Below, one piece after another: positions 57,060 to 64,000 of a stretch of 64,000 bases of DNA (positions within the stretch are counted from its first letter, which is position 1; each line of letters starts with the position of its first letter). The DNA is from VRUE01 sp963817905 (GTDB lineage: Bacteria > Actinomycetota > Thermoleophilia > Solirubrobacterales > 70-9). The stretch is taken from the NCBI GenBank assembly GCA_963817905.1, contig CAWFPS010000003.1:1302001-1366000 (forward strand), given 5' to 3'. The notes beneath the pieces were generated by a model that made no database searches, was not told where the DNA came from, and worked only from the letters and a program-made list of their open reading frames with translations. The position numbers and the translations under genes were made by a program.

Positions 57060-57095
57060 TAGGACGGAGCGCTCAGGTCAGTGGTTTGTTCGCAT

Positions 57096-57143
57096 CCCGA
57101 TCGCCACGGACTCGAACCACCGGCGATCACCGTGACGATCGGG
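57096..57143. repeat. Palindrome in the fhaA-fhaB gap (48 bp)
   Basis: CCCGATCGCCACGG and CCGTGACGATCGGG pair at 13 of 14 positions. It lies 4 bases after the fhaA stop (minus strand) and 36 bases before the fhaB start, so it could reduce read-through between the two. Confidence 0.65.
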
Positions 57144-57147
57144 GTGC

Positions 57148-57921
57148 TCACTGCTCGATCTCGAACAGGAAGGTTGTCGTTCCGACCGTGACCTGGTCGC
57201 CGGGACTGAGCCGCGAAGAGGAGACGCGCCGACCATTGACCTTGATCCCGTTGGTCGAGCCGAGGTCGGCGATCGTCCAGTCGCCCGTCTGGGTGCGCCG
57301 CAGCTCGGCGTGGCGGCGCGAGACGTTGGGGTCGGCGAGCACGCACTCGACGCCCTTGGAGCGCCCGATCGTCGCCCGCGGCCCCTCCAGCACGTAGCGG
57401 CGATCGTCGAGCGAGACGACGGCCCGCGTCGCAACCATCGCTTCCGCCCGCTGCTCCGGGCTCGCCGCCGCGGGTTCGCGCTCCTTGACCGCCGAGTAGA
57501 CCATCGTGTGACCCTCCTCGCCGGGGACCGGCGCCTCGCCCTCGTGGGCCGGTGGCTTGACCAGCCGGGTCTGGATGCCGAACTCGCCGAGGCGCAACCG
57601 CTCGTCGGTCTTGAACTCGACCGCGGGACGGGTGAGCAGGTCGTAGTCGCGGCGGCGCGCGTGCTCGAGCAGGTAGCCAGAGAGCTCCTGCTCCAGCGAG
57701 CGCTCGTAGCCCTCGAGCTTGACCCGGTCCTTGCTGGAGAGGAAGACTGTGTACTCGTTGGGGACGTAGACGCGGGCGATGCCGGCCGTCTTGTGGGCGT
57801 CCATCTCCTTGGCCAGCTTGCGGGCCAGCTCGACCGGCTGCACCTCGGAGCTGAAGGCGCGGCTGAAGACCCCCTCGACAAGGCCTTCGATCCGACTCTC
57901 AAGGTTACGTAGAACGCTGAT
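57148..57921 (-). CDS. fhaA: FHA-domain protein with DUF3662 (FhaA), apparent AUC start
   Basis: The protein has an N-terminal DUF3662 domain (VLRNLESRIEGLVEGVFSRA, VQPVELARKLAKEMDAHKT, RVYVPNEYTVFLSSKDR) and a C-terminal FHA domain (ATIGRSKGVECVLADPNVSR, RHAELRRTQTGDWTIADLGS, TNGIKVNGRRVSSSRLSPGD). FhaA binds phosphorylated MviN/kinase partners and tunes wall synthesis. The frame has no ATG, GTG or TTG at the expected start: a perfect AAAAGGAG is followed 6 bases later by ATC at 57921-57919, exactly where homologues have Met-Ser-Val-Leu. A frame from TTG at 58020 exists but would overlap the end of the kinase gene. Confidence 0.85.
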   Translation of the reverse strand: MSVLRNLESRIEGLVEGVFSRAFSSEVQPVELARKLAKEMDAHKTAGIARVYVPNEYTVFLSSKDRVKLEGYERSLEQELSGYLLEHARRRDYDLLTRPAVEFKTDERLRLGEFGIQTRLVKPPAHEGEAPVPGEEGHTMVYSAVKEREPAAASPEQRAEAMVATRAVVSLDDRRYVLEGPRATIGRSKGVECVLADPNVSRRHAELRRTQTGDWTIADLGSTNGIKVNGRRVSSSRLSPGDQVTVGTTTFLFEIEQ

Positions 57922-57983
57922 CGTTGGCTCCTTTTCGCGAGCGCGCCACCAAGCCGCCGGGTGGCGGGGCGGCGGCTGAAATC

Positions 57984-58904
57984 CTACGGGAGCAGGACGC
58001 CGTGACCAGCGGCGAGCCAAATTCCCAAGACAGCGGCGAGGGCAACGGCGCCGAGACGCAGGGACAATGCCCGCTCGCCGTGGCGGTGGTGCTCGGCGAG
58101 GCCCTCGAGCGAGTCCTCGATCGAGCCGCCCAGTTCCTCCAGGGAGGGACGGCGTTCCGGGCGGGGTTGCAGGCAGGCGTCGAGCGTCTCGCAGAGCTCG
58201 CGGGGAAGGTCGGGACGCAGCCGGCGCAGCGGCCGCATCCGGGCGCCGATCGCGCGGGCCGTGGCGGCCGGGGTCGAGCGCCGGGTAGGGTGCTCGCCGC
58301 TCCAGCTCTCATACAGCGTCAGGGCCAGCGAGTAGACGTCTGCCTCGGGCCCGGCCGCACGCCCTTCGGCCTGCTCGGGCGCCATGTAGGCGAGGGTGCC
58401 GACGACGTCGCCGGGCGCGGTCAGGGCGGCGGCATCGGTGAGCCGGGCGACGCCGAAGTCCATCAGCTTCGCGCTCGGCTCGCCGCCTTCGGTGACGAGG
58501 ACGTTCTGCGGCTTGATGTCGCGGTGGACGACGGAGCGCTCGTGGGCGTGGTCGAGCGCCTCGCAGAGGTCGGCGCCGATCTCGCCGATCTCACGGTCAC
58601 TGAGGGTGCCGTCGCGGTTCATCCGGGCCAGGGTCCTGCCGTCGACCAGCTCGGTGACAAGCAGGGCGTTGCCGTCCTCCTCGCCCATCTCATAGAGCGT
58701 GACGATCCCGGGGTGGTTGAGTCGCGCAGCGGCCTGGGCCTCGCGCAGGACGCGGTCGGAGCCCTGCATGCCGCCCGACTCGATCGCCTTGACCGCGACC
58801 GGGCGCTCGAGGCGCCCGTCCCAGGCCTCGTAGACCGTGCCGAAGCCGCCGCTGCCGATGCGGCGCTCGATCAAGAAGCGGTTGAGGACGAGCGAACCGA
58901 CCAA
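57984..58904 (-). CDS. Ser/Thr protein kinase, short membrane-anchored form
   Basis: A kinase of about 306 residues with a complete catalytic domain: IGSGGFGTVYEAWDG, PVAVKAIESGG, HRDIKPQNVLVTEGG, DFGVARLTDAAAL and GTLAYMAPEQAEG. One C-terminal helix (LRLGAVALAAVLGIWLAAG) ends the protein with no outer sensory domain, unlike PknB further down; it may be the PknA-like member of the cluster. The start is uncertain: a TTG at 58904 with GGGGAAG upstream is preferred, because the longer TTG start at 58982 would overlap the divergent gene. Confidence 0.85.
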   Translation of the reverse strand: MVGSLVLNRFLIERRIGSGGFGTVYEAWDGRLERPVAVKAIESGGMQGSDRVLREAQAAARLNHPGIVTLYEMGEEDGNALLVTELVDGRTLARMNRDGTLSDREIGEIGADLCEALDHAHERSVVHRDIKPQNVLVTEGGEPSAKLMDFGVARLTDAAALTAPGDVVGTLAYMAPEQAEGRAAGPEADVYSLALTLYESWSGEHPTRRSTPAATARAIGARMRPLRRLRPDLPRELCETLDACLQPRPERRPSLEELGGSIEDSLEGLAEHHRHGERALSLRLGAVALAAVLGIWLAAGHGVLLP

Positions 58905-58960
58905 TGCACTTCCCCGCTTCGCCGCGAATCCGCTTCCTCCTGCGACATACTCCCTGCTTC

Positions 58961-60004
58961 TTGGAGGATTCTTCCCCCTCAACCGGACCGGGTCGTAGGC
59001 CCCGGCCGCACCGTCGGCCCGAACGCCAGCAGATCCTGCTGCGCCGCGGCCTTGCTCTCGGCGGCGGCCTGTTGCTGCTGATCCTGATCGTGCTCGGGGT
59101 CAAGGGGTGTCTCGACGCGCGCAAGAACCGGGCTCTCAGCGACTACGCCCGCAACGTCACCCAGATCGTCGAAGAGACGAGGCAGACGAGCAACGCCTTC
59201 TTCGCCAAGCTCGACGAACCGGGCAGCCTCTCGGTGACCGAATTCATCAACCAGGTCAGCGCCGACCGCAGCGCCGTCGACAACTACGCCAGCCGCGTCG
59301 ACGGGCTCGACACGCCCGGCGACATGAGCCACGCCCAGAGCACACTCGAGCTGACCTATGAGCTGCGCGCCAGCGCGATGAACGAAATCGCCGAAAAGAT
59401 GAGCACCGCGCTGGGCGACGTCGGTTCCGAGAAGGCAACGAAAACGATTGCGCTGCAGATGCGCAAGCTGCTGGGCAGCGACTCCCTCTACGCCGCCGTG
59501 GTGCGGCCGGAGATCAACGGCGTCCTCGCCGCAAACGGGATTAAGGGCTCCGACGTGCCGAAGAGCATCTACCTCCCCGACGAAATCCGCTGGCTCGACG
59601 AAGCCGAAGTCGGCGCCGCGCTGGGCTCGGTCAGCGGCTCCAGCGGCGGCTCGGTCAGCGGTGTCCACGGCCTCGGGCTGATCGGGACCAGCGTCAACGG
59701 CACCGAACTGGTCGCGGAATCGGCCAACTCGGTGGCGAGCGAAGGCACCCCCGAAGTAGAAGTGCAGGTGGCGAACCAGGGCGAATCGACCGAGAACGGG
59801 ATCAACGTCACGGTCAGCGTCAGCGGCGGCGCGACCCTCTCGGGCACGATCGACAGCATCGGCGCGGGCGAATCGGAAACCGTCTCGATCCCGTTGACGC
59901 CGGCGCCCAGCGGCGAAGTGACGCTGGAGGTCAAGGTCGACACGGTCCCCGGCGAGAAGGTCTCCGAAAACAACGAAGCCAGCTACTCGGTCACCTTCGA
60001 ATAG
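58961..60004 (+). CDS. Membrane-anchored protein with CARDB/Ig-like outer domain
   Basis: About 347 residues. A basic N-terminus (GPGRRPRPHRRPERQQILLR) precedes one helix (GLALGGGLLLLILIVLGVKG). The exported part begins with a helical region (IVEETRQTSNAFFAKLDEPG, SVTEFINQVSADRSAVDNYA) and ends with a CARDB-like Ig fold (VEVQVANQGESTENGINVTV, GESETVSIPLTPAPSGEVTL, VPGEKVSENNEASYSVTFE). Such folds often present or bind surface partners. The start is unclear: TTG at 58961 or ATG at 58904; no good Shine-Dalgarno fits either. It is divergent from the kinase and 10 bases upstream of pheA. Confidence 0.8.
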   Translation: MEDSSPSTGPGRRPRPHRRPERQQILLRRGLALGGGLLLLILIVLGVKGCLDARKNRALSDYARNVTQIVEETRQTSNAFFAKLDEPGSLSVTEFINQVSADRSAVDNYASRVDGLDTPGDMSHAQSTLELTYELRASAMNEIAEKMSTALGDVGSEKATKTIALQMRKLLGSDSLYAAVVRPEINGVLAANGIKGSDVPKSIYLPDEIRWLDEAEVGAALGSVSGSSGGSVSGVHGLGLIGTSVNGTELVAESANSVASEGTPEVEVQVANQGESTENGINVTVSVSGGATLSGTIDSIGAGESETVSIPLTPAPSGEVTLEVKVDTVPGEKVSENNEASYSVTFE

Positions 60005-60014
60005 GAGGGCGGGC

Positions 60015-60866
60015 GTGCGGATCGCCTATCTGGGACCGGCCGGGACCTTCACCGAGGACGCCCTGGGCGAGATCGAGATCCCCGGCGGGGACATCGAGCG
60101 GCTGCGCAAGCCGTCGATCCACGACGCGATCTTGGCGGTGGAGCGAGGTGAGGCGGACCGGGCCTTCGTGCCGATCGAGAACTCGATCGAGGGCTCGGTT
60201 AGGAACACGCTCGACACGCTCGCGTTCGAGACCCGGTCGGTGGAGATCGTCGGCGAGCACGACTTCACCGTCCACGCGACCCTGCTGGCCCGCGAGCCGA
60301 TCGCCCTAGAGCAGATCACCACCGTCCTCTCCCACCCACAACCGCTCTCCCAGTGCGCCCGGTTCTTGCGCGATCGCCTTCCCGGCGCCGAGCTGCGCAC
60401 TGTGAGCAGCACGGCAGAGGCTGCTCGCCTTGTCGGGGAGTCGAATCAGCCCTGGGCCGCGATCGGCGCGGTGGCGGCGGGGGCGCTGTACGGCTGCACG
60501 GTCCTGCGGGAAGCGATAGAGGACGAGGCCAACAACGTCACCCGCTTCGTCTGGATTGCTCCGGGGAGGGTGAAGGGAGGCGGCGAGGGCGAGCCGGGCG
60601 CCGCGGGCTGGAAGACCTCCCTCGTCTTCTCCGAGCTGGGCGAAGACCACCCCGGCGCTCTGGTCGAGGCCCTGCGGGAGTTCTCCTCCCGAGCCGTCAA
60701 CCTAACCCGCATCGAGTCCCGCCCCCTCCGCTCCGAACTAGGCCGCTACATGTTCTTCTGCGACCTGGAGGGAGCAGCCACCGACGAGCCCGTAGCCAAG
60801 GGCCTGAAAGCTCTCCGCGAAAAGGCCGAGTCTGTGCGGATCCTCGGTTCGTATCCGGTGGGATAG
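60015..60866 (+). CDS. pheA: Prephenate dehydratase
   Basis: A 283-residue PheA that turns prephenate into phenylpyruvate for phenylalanine synthesis. It begins VRIAYLGPAGTFTEDALGEI and contains the catalytic region ADRAFVPIENSIEGSVRNTL, then SHPQPLSQCARFLRDRLPGA, VSSTAEAARLV and NNVTRFVWI (the T-R-F motif). An ACT domain follows (TSLVFSELGEDHPGALVEAL, then NLTRIESRPLRSELGRYMFF) with ESRP for phenylalanine feedback control. The GTG start is preceded by AGGAGG. Confidence 0.95.
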   Translation: MRIAYLGPAGTFTEDALGEIEIPGGDIERLRKPSIHDAILAVERGEADRAFVPIENSIEGSVRNTLDTLAFETRSVEIVGEHDFTVHATLLAREPIALEQITTVLSHPQPLSQCARFLRDRLPGAELRTVSSTAEAARLVGESNQPWAAIGAVAAGALYGCTVLREAIEDEANNVTRFVWIAPGRVKGGGEGEPGAAGWKTSLVFSELGEDHPGALVEALREFSSRAVNLTRIESRPLRSELGRYMFFCDLEGAATDEPVAKGLKALREKAESVRILGSYPVG

Positions 60867-60914
60867 AGCCCGGAGGGAGTCCCACCCCCCTCCTGCGTAG
60901 AATTCCCGAGCAAG

Positions 60915-61421
60915 ATGGCACGTGTGCTCGTACTCAACGCAACGTATGAGCCGATCAACGTCTGCACGTTGAGGCGCGCCGCCGTGCTTCTTCTCAAGGA
61001 AAAGGCGGAGCTTCTGGAGCGCCGCGCGGGGGCGATCCACTCCGAGCACATGACGATGGAGCGCCCGGACGTGATCCGCCTCACCAACTACGTCCGCATC
61101 CCCCGCGAAGCCCACCGCCGCAAGATCACCCGCCGCGCCGTCCTCGCCCGCGACTCCTGGACCTGCCAGTACTGCGGCTCGCGCAAGTCCGGCCTAACGG
61201 TCGACCACGTGATCCCCCGCAGCCGCGGCGGCAAGTCGGTCTGGGAGAACATCGTCGCCGCCTGCGCCTCCTGCAACCGCCGCAAGGGCAACCGCCTCCC
61301 CCGCGAGATCCACATGCACCCCCAGAACACCCCCAAGGCACCGGGGCCGACTGTCTTCATTCAGGTAGCGAGCCCGAGCATTCCGGAAAACTGGCAGCAG
61401 TACCTGCCGGCCGCCGCGTAG
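60915..61421 (+). CDS. HNH endonuclease-family protein
   Basis: A 168-residue protein. MARVLVLNATYEPINVCTLR is the conserved N-terminus of a family of stand-alone HNH proteins frequent in actinobacteria and cyanobacteria. The HNH/zinc region is RDSWTCQYCGSRKSGLTVDH, VIPRSRGGKSVWENIVAACA, SCNRRKGNRLP, with two CxxC motifs binding zinc and the catalytic His of VDH. Biological role is unclear. TAGAAT lies 11 bases before the ATG. The gene converges on gyrA. Confidence 0.92.
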   Translation: MARVLVLNATYEPINVCTLRRAAVLLLKEKAELLERRAGAIHSEHMTMERPDVIRLTNYVRIPREAHRRKITRRAVLARDSWTCQYCGSRKSGLTVDHVIPRSRGGKSVWENIVAACASCNRRKGNRLPREIHMHPQNTPKAPGPTVFIQVASPSIPENWQQYLPAAA

Positions 61422-61446
61422 GCAGGTAGGGCAGGGTCCATAGGAA

Positions 61447-61474
61447 CCCAGCACCGCCTGACGGAGGTGCTGGG
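61447..61474. terminator. Bidirectional terminator between HNH gene and gyrA
   Basis: CCCAGCACC and GGTGCTGGG pair (9 bp) around a 10-base loop in the 79-bp gap between two convergent genes. Confidence 0.75.
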
Positions 61475-61500
61475 ATCTCCAGAGCCCTCCCCGCTCCTCC

Positions 61501-64000
61501 CTACTCAGTCAGCTCTTCCTGCCCGTCGACCTCGACCACAGGAGCGTCGTTGTCAACAACAAGCGCCACGGCTGAGACGCGGTCGTCGTCCTTCATGTTC
61601 ATCACTTTGACCCCTTGGGTCGGCCGTCCCATCTGGGAGATGCCGCCCGCTTGGGTGCGCTGGACCATGCCGTTTTGGGAGATGAAGAGGAGGTCCTGGT
61701 GCTCGCGGACGATCAGGGCGCCGGCCAGGCCGCCCTTTTTGGCGGTCAGCTTGGCGGTGAGCACGCCCTTGGTGCCGCGCCCCTTGACCGGGTACTCGGA
61801 GACCGAGGTGCGCTTGCCGTAGCCGTTTTCGGTGACGACGAAGAGCTCGGAGTCGTCGCGGGCGATGTCCATCGCCAGCACCCGGTTCTCGACCCCGTTG
61901 ACCTTGTTGGAGACGTTCATCCCCTTGACCCCGCTGGTGTCGCGCCCCATCGGGCGCACCGCCCCCTCGGAGAAGCGTGAGGCGTTGCCAGACTTGGAGA
62001 CGAGCAGGATGTCGTCCTCGCCCGAAGTCAGCCGGACCTGGACCAGCTCGTCGGAGTCGCGGATCTTGATCGCGATGATCCCGTCGGCGCGGATCGGCGT
62101 GTTGTAGGCGGTGAACTCGGTCTTCTTGACCAGGCCCTGCGCCGTGGCGAAAACGAGGTACTTGTTCTCGCTGAAGTCGCGGGTGGGGATCACCGCGGTC
62201 ACCTTCTCGCCGTCGCGCAGGGGCAGGACGTTGACCAGGGCGCGACCTTTCGAGGTGCGCGAGCCCTCTGGCAGCTCGTAGACCTTGAGCCGGTAGACCT
62301 TGCCGCGGTTGGTGAAGAAGAGCAGGAAGTCGTGGGTCGAGCAGATGTGCAGGTGCTCGATGTAGTCGTCCTCCTTCATGTCCATCCCCATCACCCCGCG
62401 GCCGCCGCGGTGTTGCTGGCGGTAGGTGGCGAGCGGCAGGCGCTTGGCGTAGCCGGAGTGGGTGATCGAGATCACCATCTGCTGGTCGGCGATCATGTCC
62501 TCGATGTTCATGTCGCCCTCGAAATGGGTCACTTCTGTGCGCCGCTCGTCGCCGTAGCGCTTGTCGACCTCGTCGAGCTCTTCGACGATCACCGCGTCGA
62601 TCCGGGCCGGATCGCCGAGGATCGAGCGCAGCTCGGCAATCCGCGTGGCGAGTTCCTCGTGCTCCTCGCGCAGCTTGTCGGACTCCAGCGCGGTGAGGCG
62701 GGCGAGGCGCATGTCGAGGATCGCCTGCGCCTGCTCCGGAGAGAGCTCGAAGCGCTCGATCAGGCCGGTCTTGGCAGCGTCCGTATCCGACGAGCCCCGG
62801 ATCAGCTCGATCACCGCATCGAGGTTGTCGAGCGCAATCAGCAGCCCCTCGAGGATGTGAGCGCGGGCCTCGGCGCGGCGCAGCTCGTACTGGGTGCGCC
62901 GGATCACCACCTCGCGCTGGTGGTTGACGTAGTGCTCGATCAGCTCCTTGAGGCTGAGCGTCTTCGGCACACCGTCAACCAGGGCGACCATGTTGACGCC
63001 GAAGGTGTTCTGCATCGCGGTCCGCTTGTAGAGCTGGTTGAGCACCACCTCGGGCGGGTCGCCGCCGCGTTTGGTCTCGATCACGAGCCGCATCCCGGAG
63101 CGGTCGGACTCGTCGCGCAGGTCGGAGATGCCGGTGATCTTTTTGTCGCGAACCAAGTCAGCGATCTTGGTGATCAGGCCGCCGTCGCCGCCCTTCTTGA
63201 CCATGAAGGGAAGCTCGGTGACGATGATCGCGTCGCGGCCGCCCTTGAGCGGCTCGACGTGGGCGCGGGCGCGGACCCGCACCGAGGCGCGGCCGGAGGC
63301 ATAGGCGTCGCGGATCCCTTCGGCGCTCATGATCCCGCCGCCGGGGAAGTCGGGGCCCTTGACGTGCTCCATCAGCCCCTCGAGGTCGATCCCCGGGTTG
63401 GCGATGTAGGCCTTGACCGCCCCGATCGACTCGCTCAGGTTGTGCGGCGGGATATTGGTCGCCATGCCGACCGCGATCCCGGCCGAGCCGTTGACCAGCA
63501 GGTTCGGGAAGCGGGCGGGGAGCACCAGCGGCTCCTGCTGTGACTCGTCGTAGTTCGGCCCCCACTCAACCGTGTCCGCCTCGATGTCCCGCAGCAGCTC
63601 GGTCGAGAGCCGCGGCAGCCGGGCCTCGGTGTTGTGGCTGACAAATCCGTTTGTCAGGAACGAGTGGTCTTCTGTCTCGACTCGCACCGAGTAGACCGGC
63701 TGCACCCCCGCATCGACGACGGACTCCACCTCGGCGTAGAAGTAGTCGCCGGTGACCAGCGGTGTGACGACGTCGCGGACCTCTTGCGACTGGATCCGCT
63801 CGAGGATCGCGGTGCTGGTCGCGACTGAAACTGCTGCACTACCAGGAGTAAGGGACTCGCCCTCCGAGCGTAGGTACCTGCCAACTAGAGCATCGGCATC
63901 CTGGGCTGGAAGCGGGTCAACCTGGGAGCGGGCGACCAGCACTCGATCGCCGGGCTCAATCTCCTCCAGGAGCTTCCAGAGGAGAAGCGGTACGCCGGCC
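61501..64000 (-). CDS. gyrA: DNA gyrase subunit A, 3' part, with an intein (runs off right edge)
   Basis: The frame is open to the window edge; no start lies inside. After the intein the C-extein reads TEARLPRLSTELLRDIEADT, the residues that follow the catalytic Tyr of GyrA. Then come VEWGPNYDESQQEPLVLPAR, FPNLLVNGSAGIAVGMATNI, PPHNLSE, the C-gate and coiled-coil region, the GyrA box (QQHRGGRGVMGM) and the beta-pinwheel ending VVDNDAPVVEVDGQEELTE. GyrA cuts and reseals DNA to introduce negative supercoils. The frame upstream of the first Met-like codon at 63942 (LLEEIEPGDRVLVARS) is also coding and belongs to the intein. Confidence 0.96.
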   Translation of the reverse strand, partial: AGVPLLLWKLLEEIEPGDRVLVARSQVDPLPAQDADALVGRYLRSEGESLTPGSAAVSVATSTAILERIQSQEVRDVVTPLVTGDYFYAEVESVVDAGVQPVYSVRVETEDHSFLTNGFVSHNTEARLPRLSTELLRDIEADTVEWGPNYDESQQEPLVLPARFPNLLVNGSAGIAVGMATNIPPHNLSESIGAVKAYIANPGIDLEGLMEHVKGPDFPGGGIMSAEGIRDAYASGRASVRVRARAHVEPLKGGRDAIIVTELPFMVKKGGDGGLITKIADLVRDKKITGISDLRDESDRSGMRLVIETKRGGDPPEVVLNQLYKRTAMQNTFGVNMVALVDGVPKTLSLKELIEHYVNHQREVVIRRTQYELRRAEARAHILEGLLIALDNLDAVIELIRGSSDTDAAKTGLIERFELSPEQAQAILDMRLARLTALESDKLREEHEELATRIAELRSILGDPARIDAVIVEELDEVDKRYGDERRTEVTHFEGDMNIEDMIADQQMVISITHSGYAKRLPLATYRQQHRGGRGVMGMDMKEDDYIEHLHICSTHDFLLFFTNRGKVYRLKVYELPEGSRTSKGRALVNVLPLRDGEKVTAVIPTRDFSENKYLVFATAQGLVKKTEFTAYNTPIRADGIIAIKIRDSDELVQVRLTSGEDDILLVSKSGNASRFSEGAVRPMGRDTSGVKGMNVSNKVNGVENRVLAMDIARDDSELFVVTENGYGKRTSVSEYPVKGRGTKGVLTAKLTAKKGGLAGALIVREHQDLLFISQNGMVQRTQAGGISQMGRPTQGVKVMNMKDDDRVSAVALVVDNDAPVVEVDGQEELTE
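63631..64000 (-). other. GyrA intein, C-terminal part (mini-intein type)
   Basis: The window holds the last 123 codons. AGVPLLLWKLLEEIEPGDRV and DYFYAEVESVVDAGVQPVYS, VRVETEDHSFLTNGFVSHN correspond closely, from memory, to the M. xenopi GyrA mini-intein. The terminal His-Asn and following Thr are the splicing residues. Between them only about 70 residues remain, including ALVGRYLRSEGESLTPGS, which looks like a worn LAGLIDADG block; a whole homing endonuclease cannot fit. Confidence 0.93.

Overview
The window is G+C-rich (around 70 %), gene-dense bacterial DNA from an actinobacterium. Several things point to the Thermoleophilia/Solirubrobacterales side of the phylum: giant secreted NHL/WD40-type proteins with basic His/Arg-rich tails, many related TetR proteins, an actinobacterial fhaA-fhaB-pstP-rodA-pbpA-pknB cluster, and a gyrA intein at the same catalytic-tyrosine site as in mycobacteria. 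This placement is inference from gene content; no rRNA is present.

Layout. 0-5.3 kb: a secreted-protein gene cut by the left edge, a TetR gene, an IS3 transposase remnant, a two-repeat cysteine-containing secreted protein, a PucR-type regulator and a broken secreted-protein fragment. 4.7-19.1 kb: one minus-strand run of very large exported proteins plus a lipoprotein. This run is decaying: the first gene is split by a 1.6-kb insertion sequence with a 6-bp target duplication, and the third has a one-base frameshift. 19.2-20.6 kb: a collagen-like protein gene with a switch-like leader and a long intergenic tract holding a tRNA-like sequence. 20.6-27.7 kb: seven TetR genes carrying eight TetR domains (one is a head-to-tail fusion), interrupted by vapBC and a small-protein/nucleotidyltransferase pair. 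27.8-32 kb: a crotonase, a sugar porter, metF and a DUF3105 protein. 32-45.6 kb: a polysaccharide assembly region (FemAB-like and GNAT acyltransferases, initiating sugar transferase, three glycosyltransferases, flippase, O-antigen-ligase-like protein, CapD-type epimerase/dehydratase, LytR_C protein, DedA, UppP). 45.6-49.7 kb: purM, an ATPase and a receptor-like Ser/Thr kinase. 49.7-58.9 kb: the cell-wall growth and division cluster (kinase, fhaA, fhaB, pstP, rodA/ftsW, pbpA, pknB, ddl). 59-64 kb: a membrane-anchored secreted protein, pheA, an HNH endonuclease and the 3' part of gyrA with its intein.

The most unusual feature is a set of palindromic elements between 27.6 and 57.1 kb. Two types lie in frame inside genes: a 59-bp perfect hairpin in the FemAB-like gene, and two 77-bp copies in the O-antigen-ligase gene. 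Others sit at gene boundaries, over stop codons, or just upstream of start codons where they could control translation. They resemble, in concept, the Rickettsia palindromic elements and REP/MITE families, but I do not recognise any of the sequences.

Working together: UppP recycles the lipid carrier, and the sugar transferase, glycosyltransferases, flippase and ligase-like protein build and export a surface glycan. The PknB/PstP/Fha proteins set phosphorylation control over the RodA-PbpA wall synthase, fed by Ddl. The TetR array has no obvious enzyme or pump beside it except the crotonase and sugar porter at its right end. Many genes show a TANNNT box 6-7 bases before ATG/GTG without a Shine-Dalgarno, so leaderless transcription seems common.
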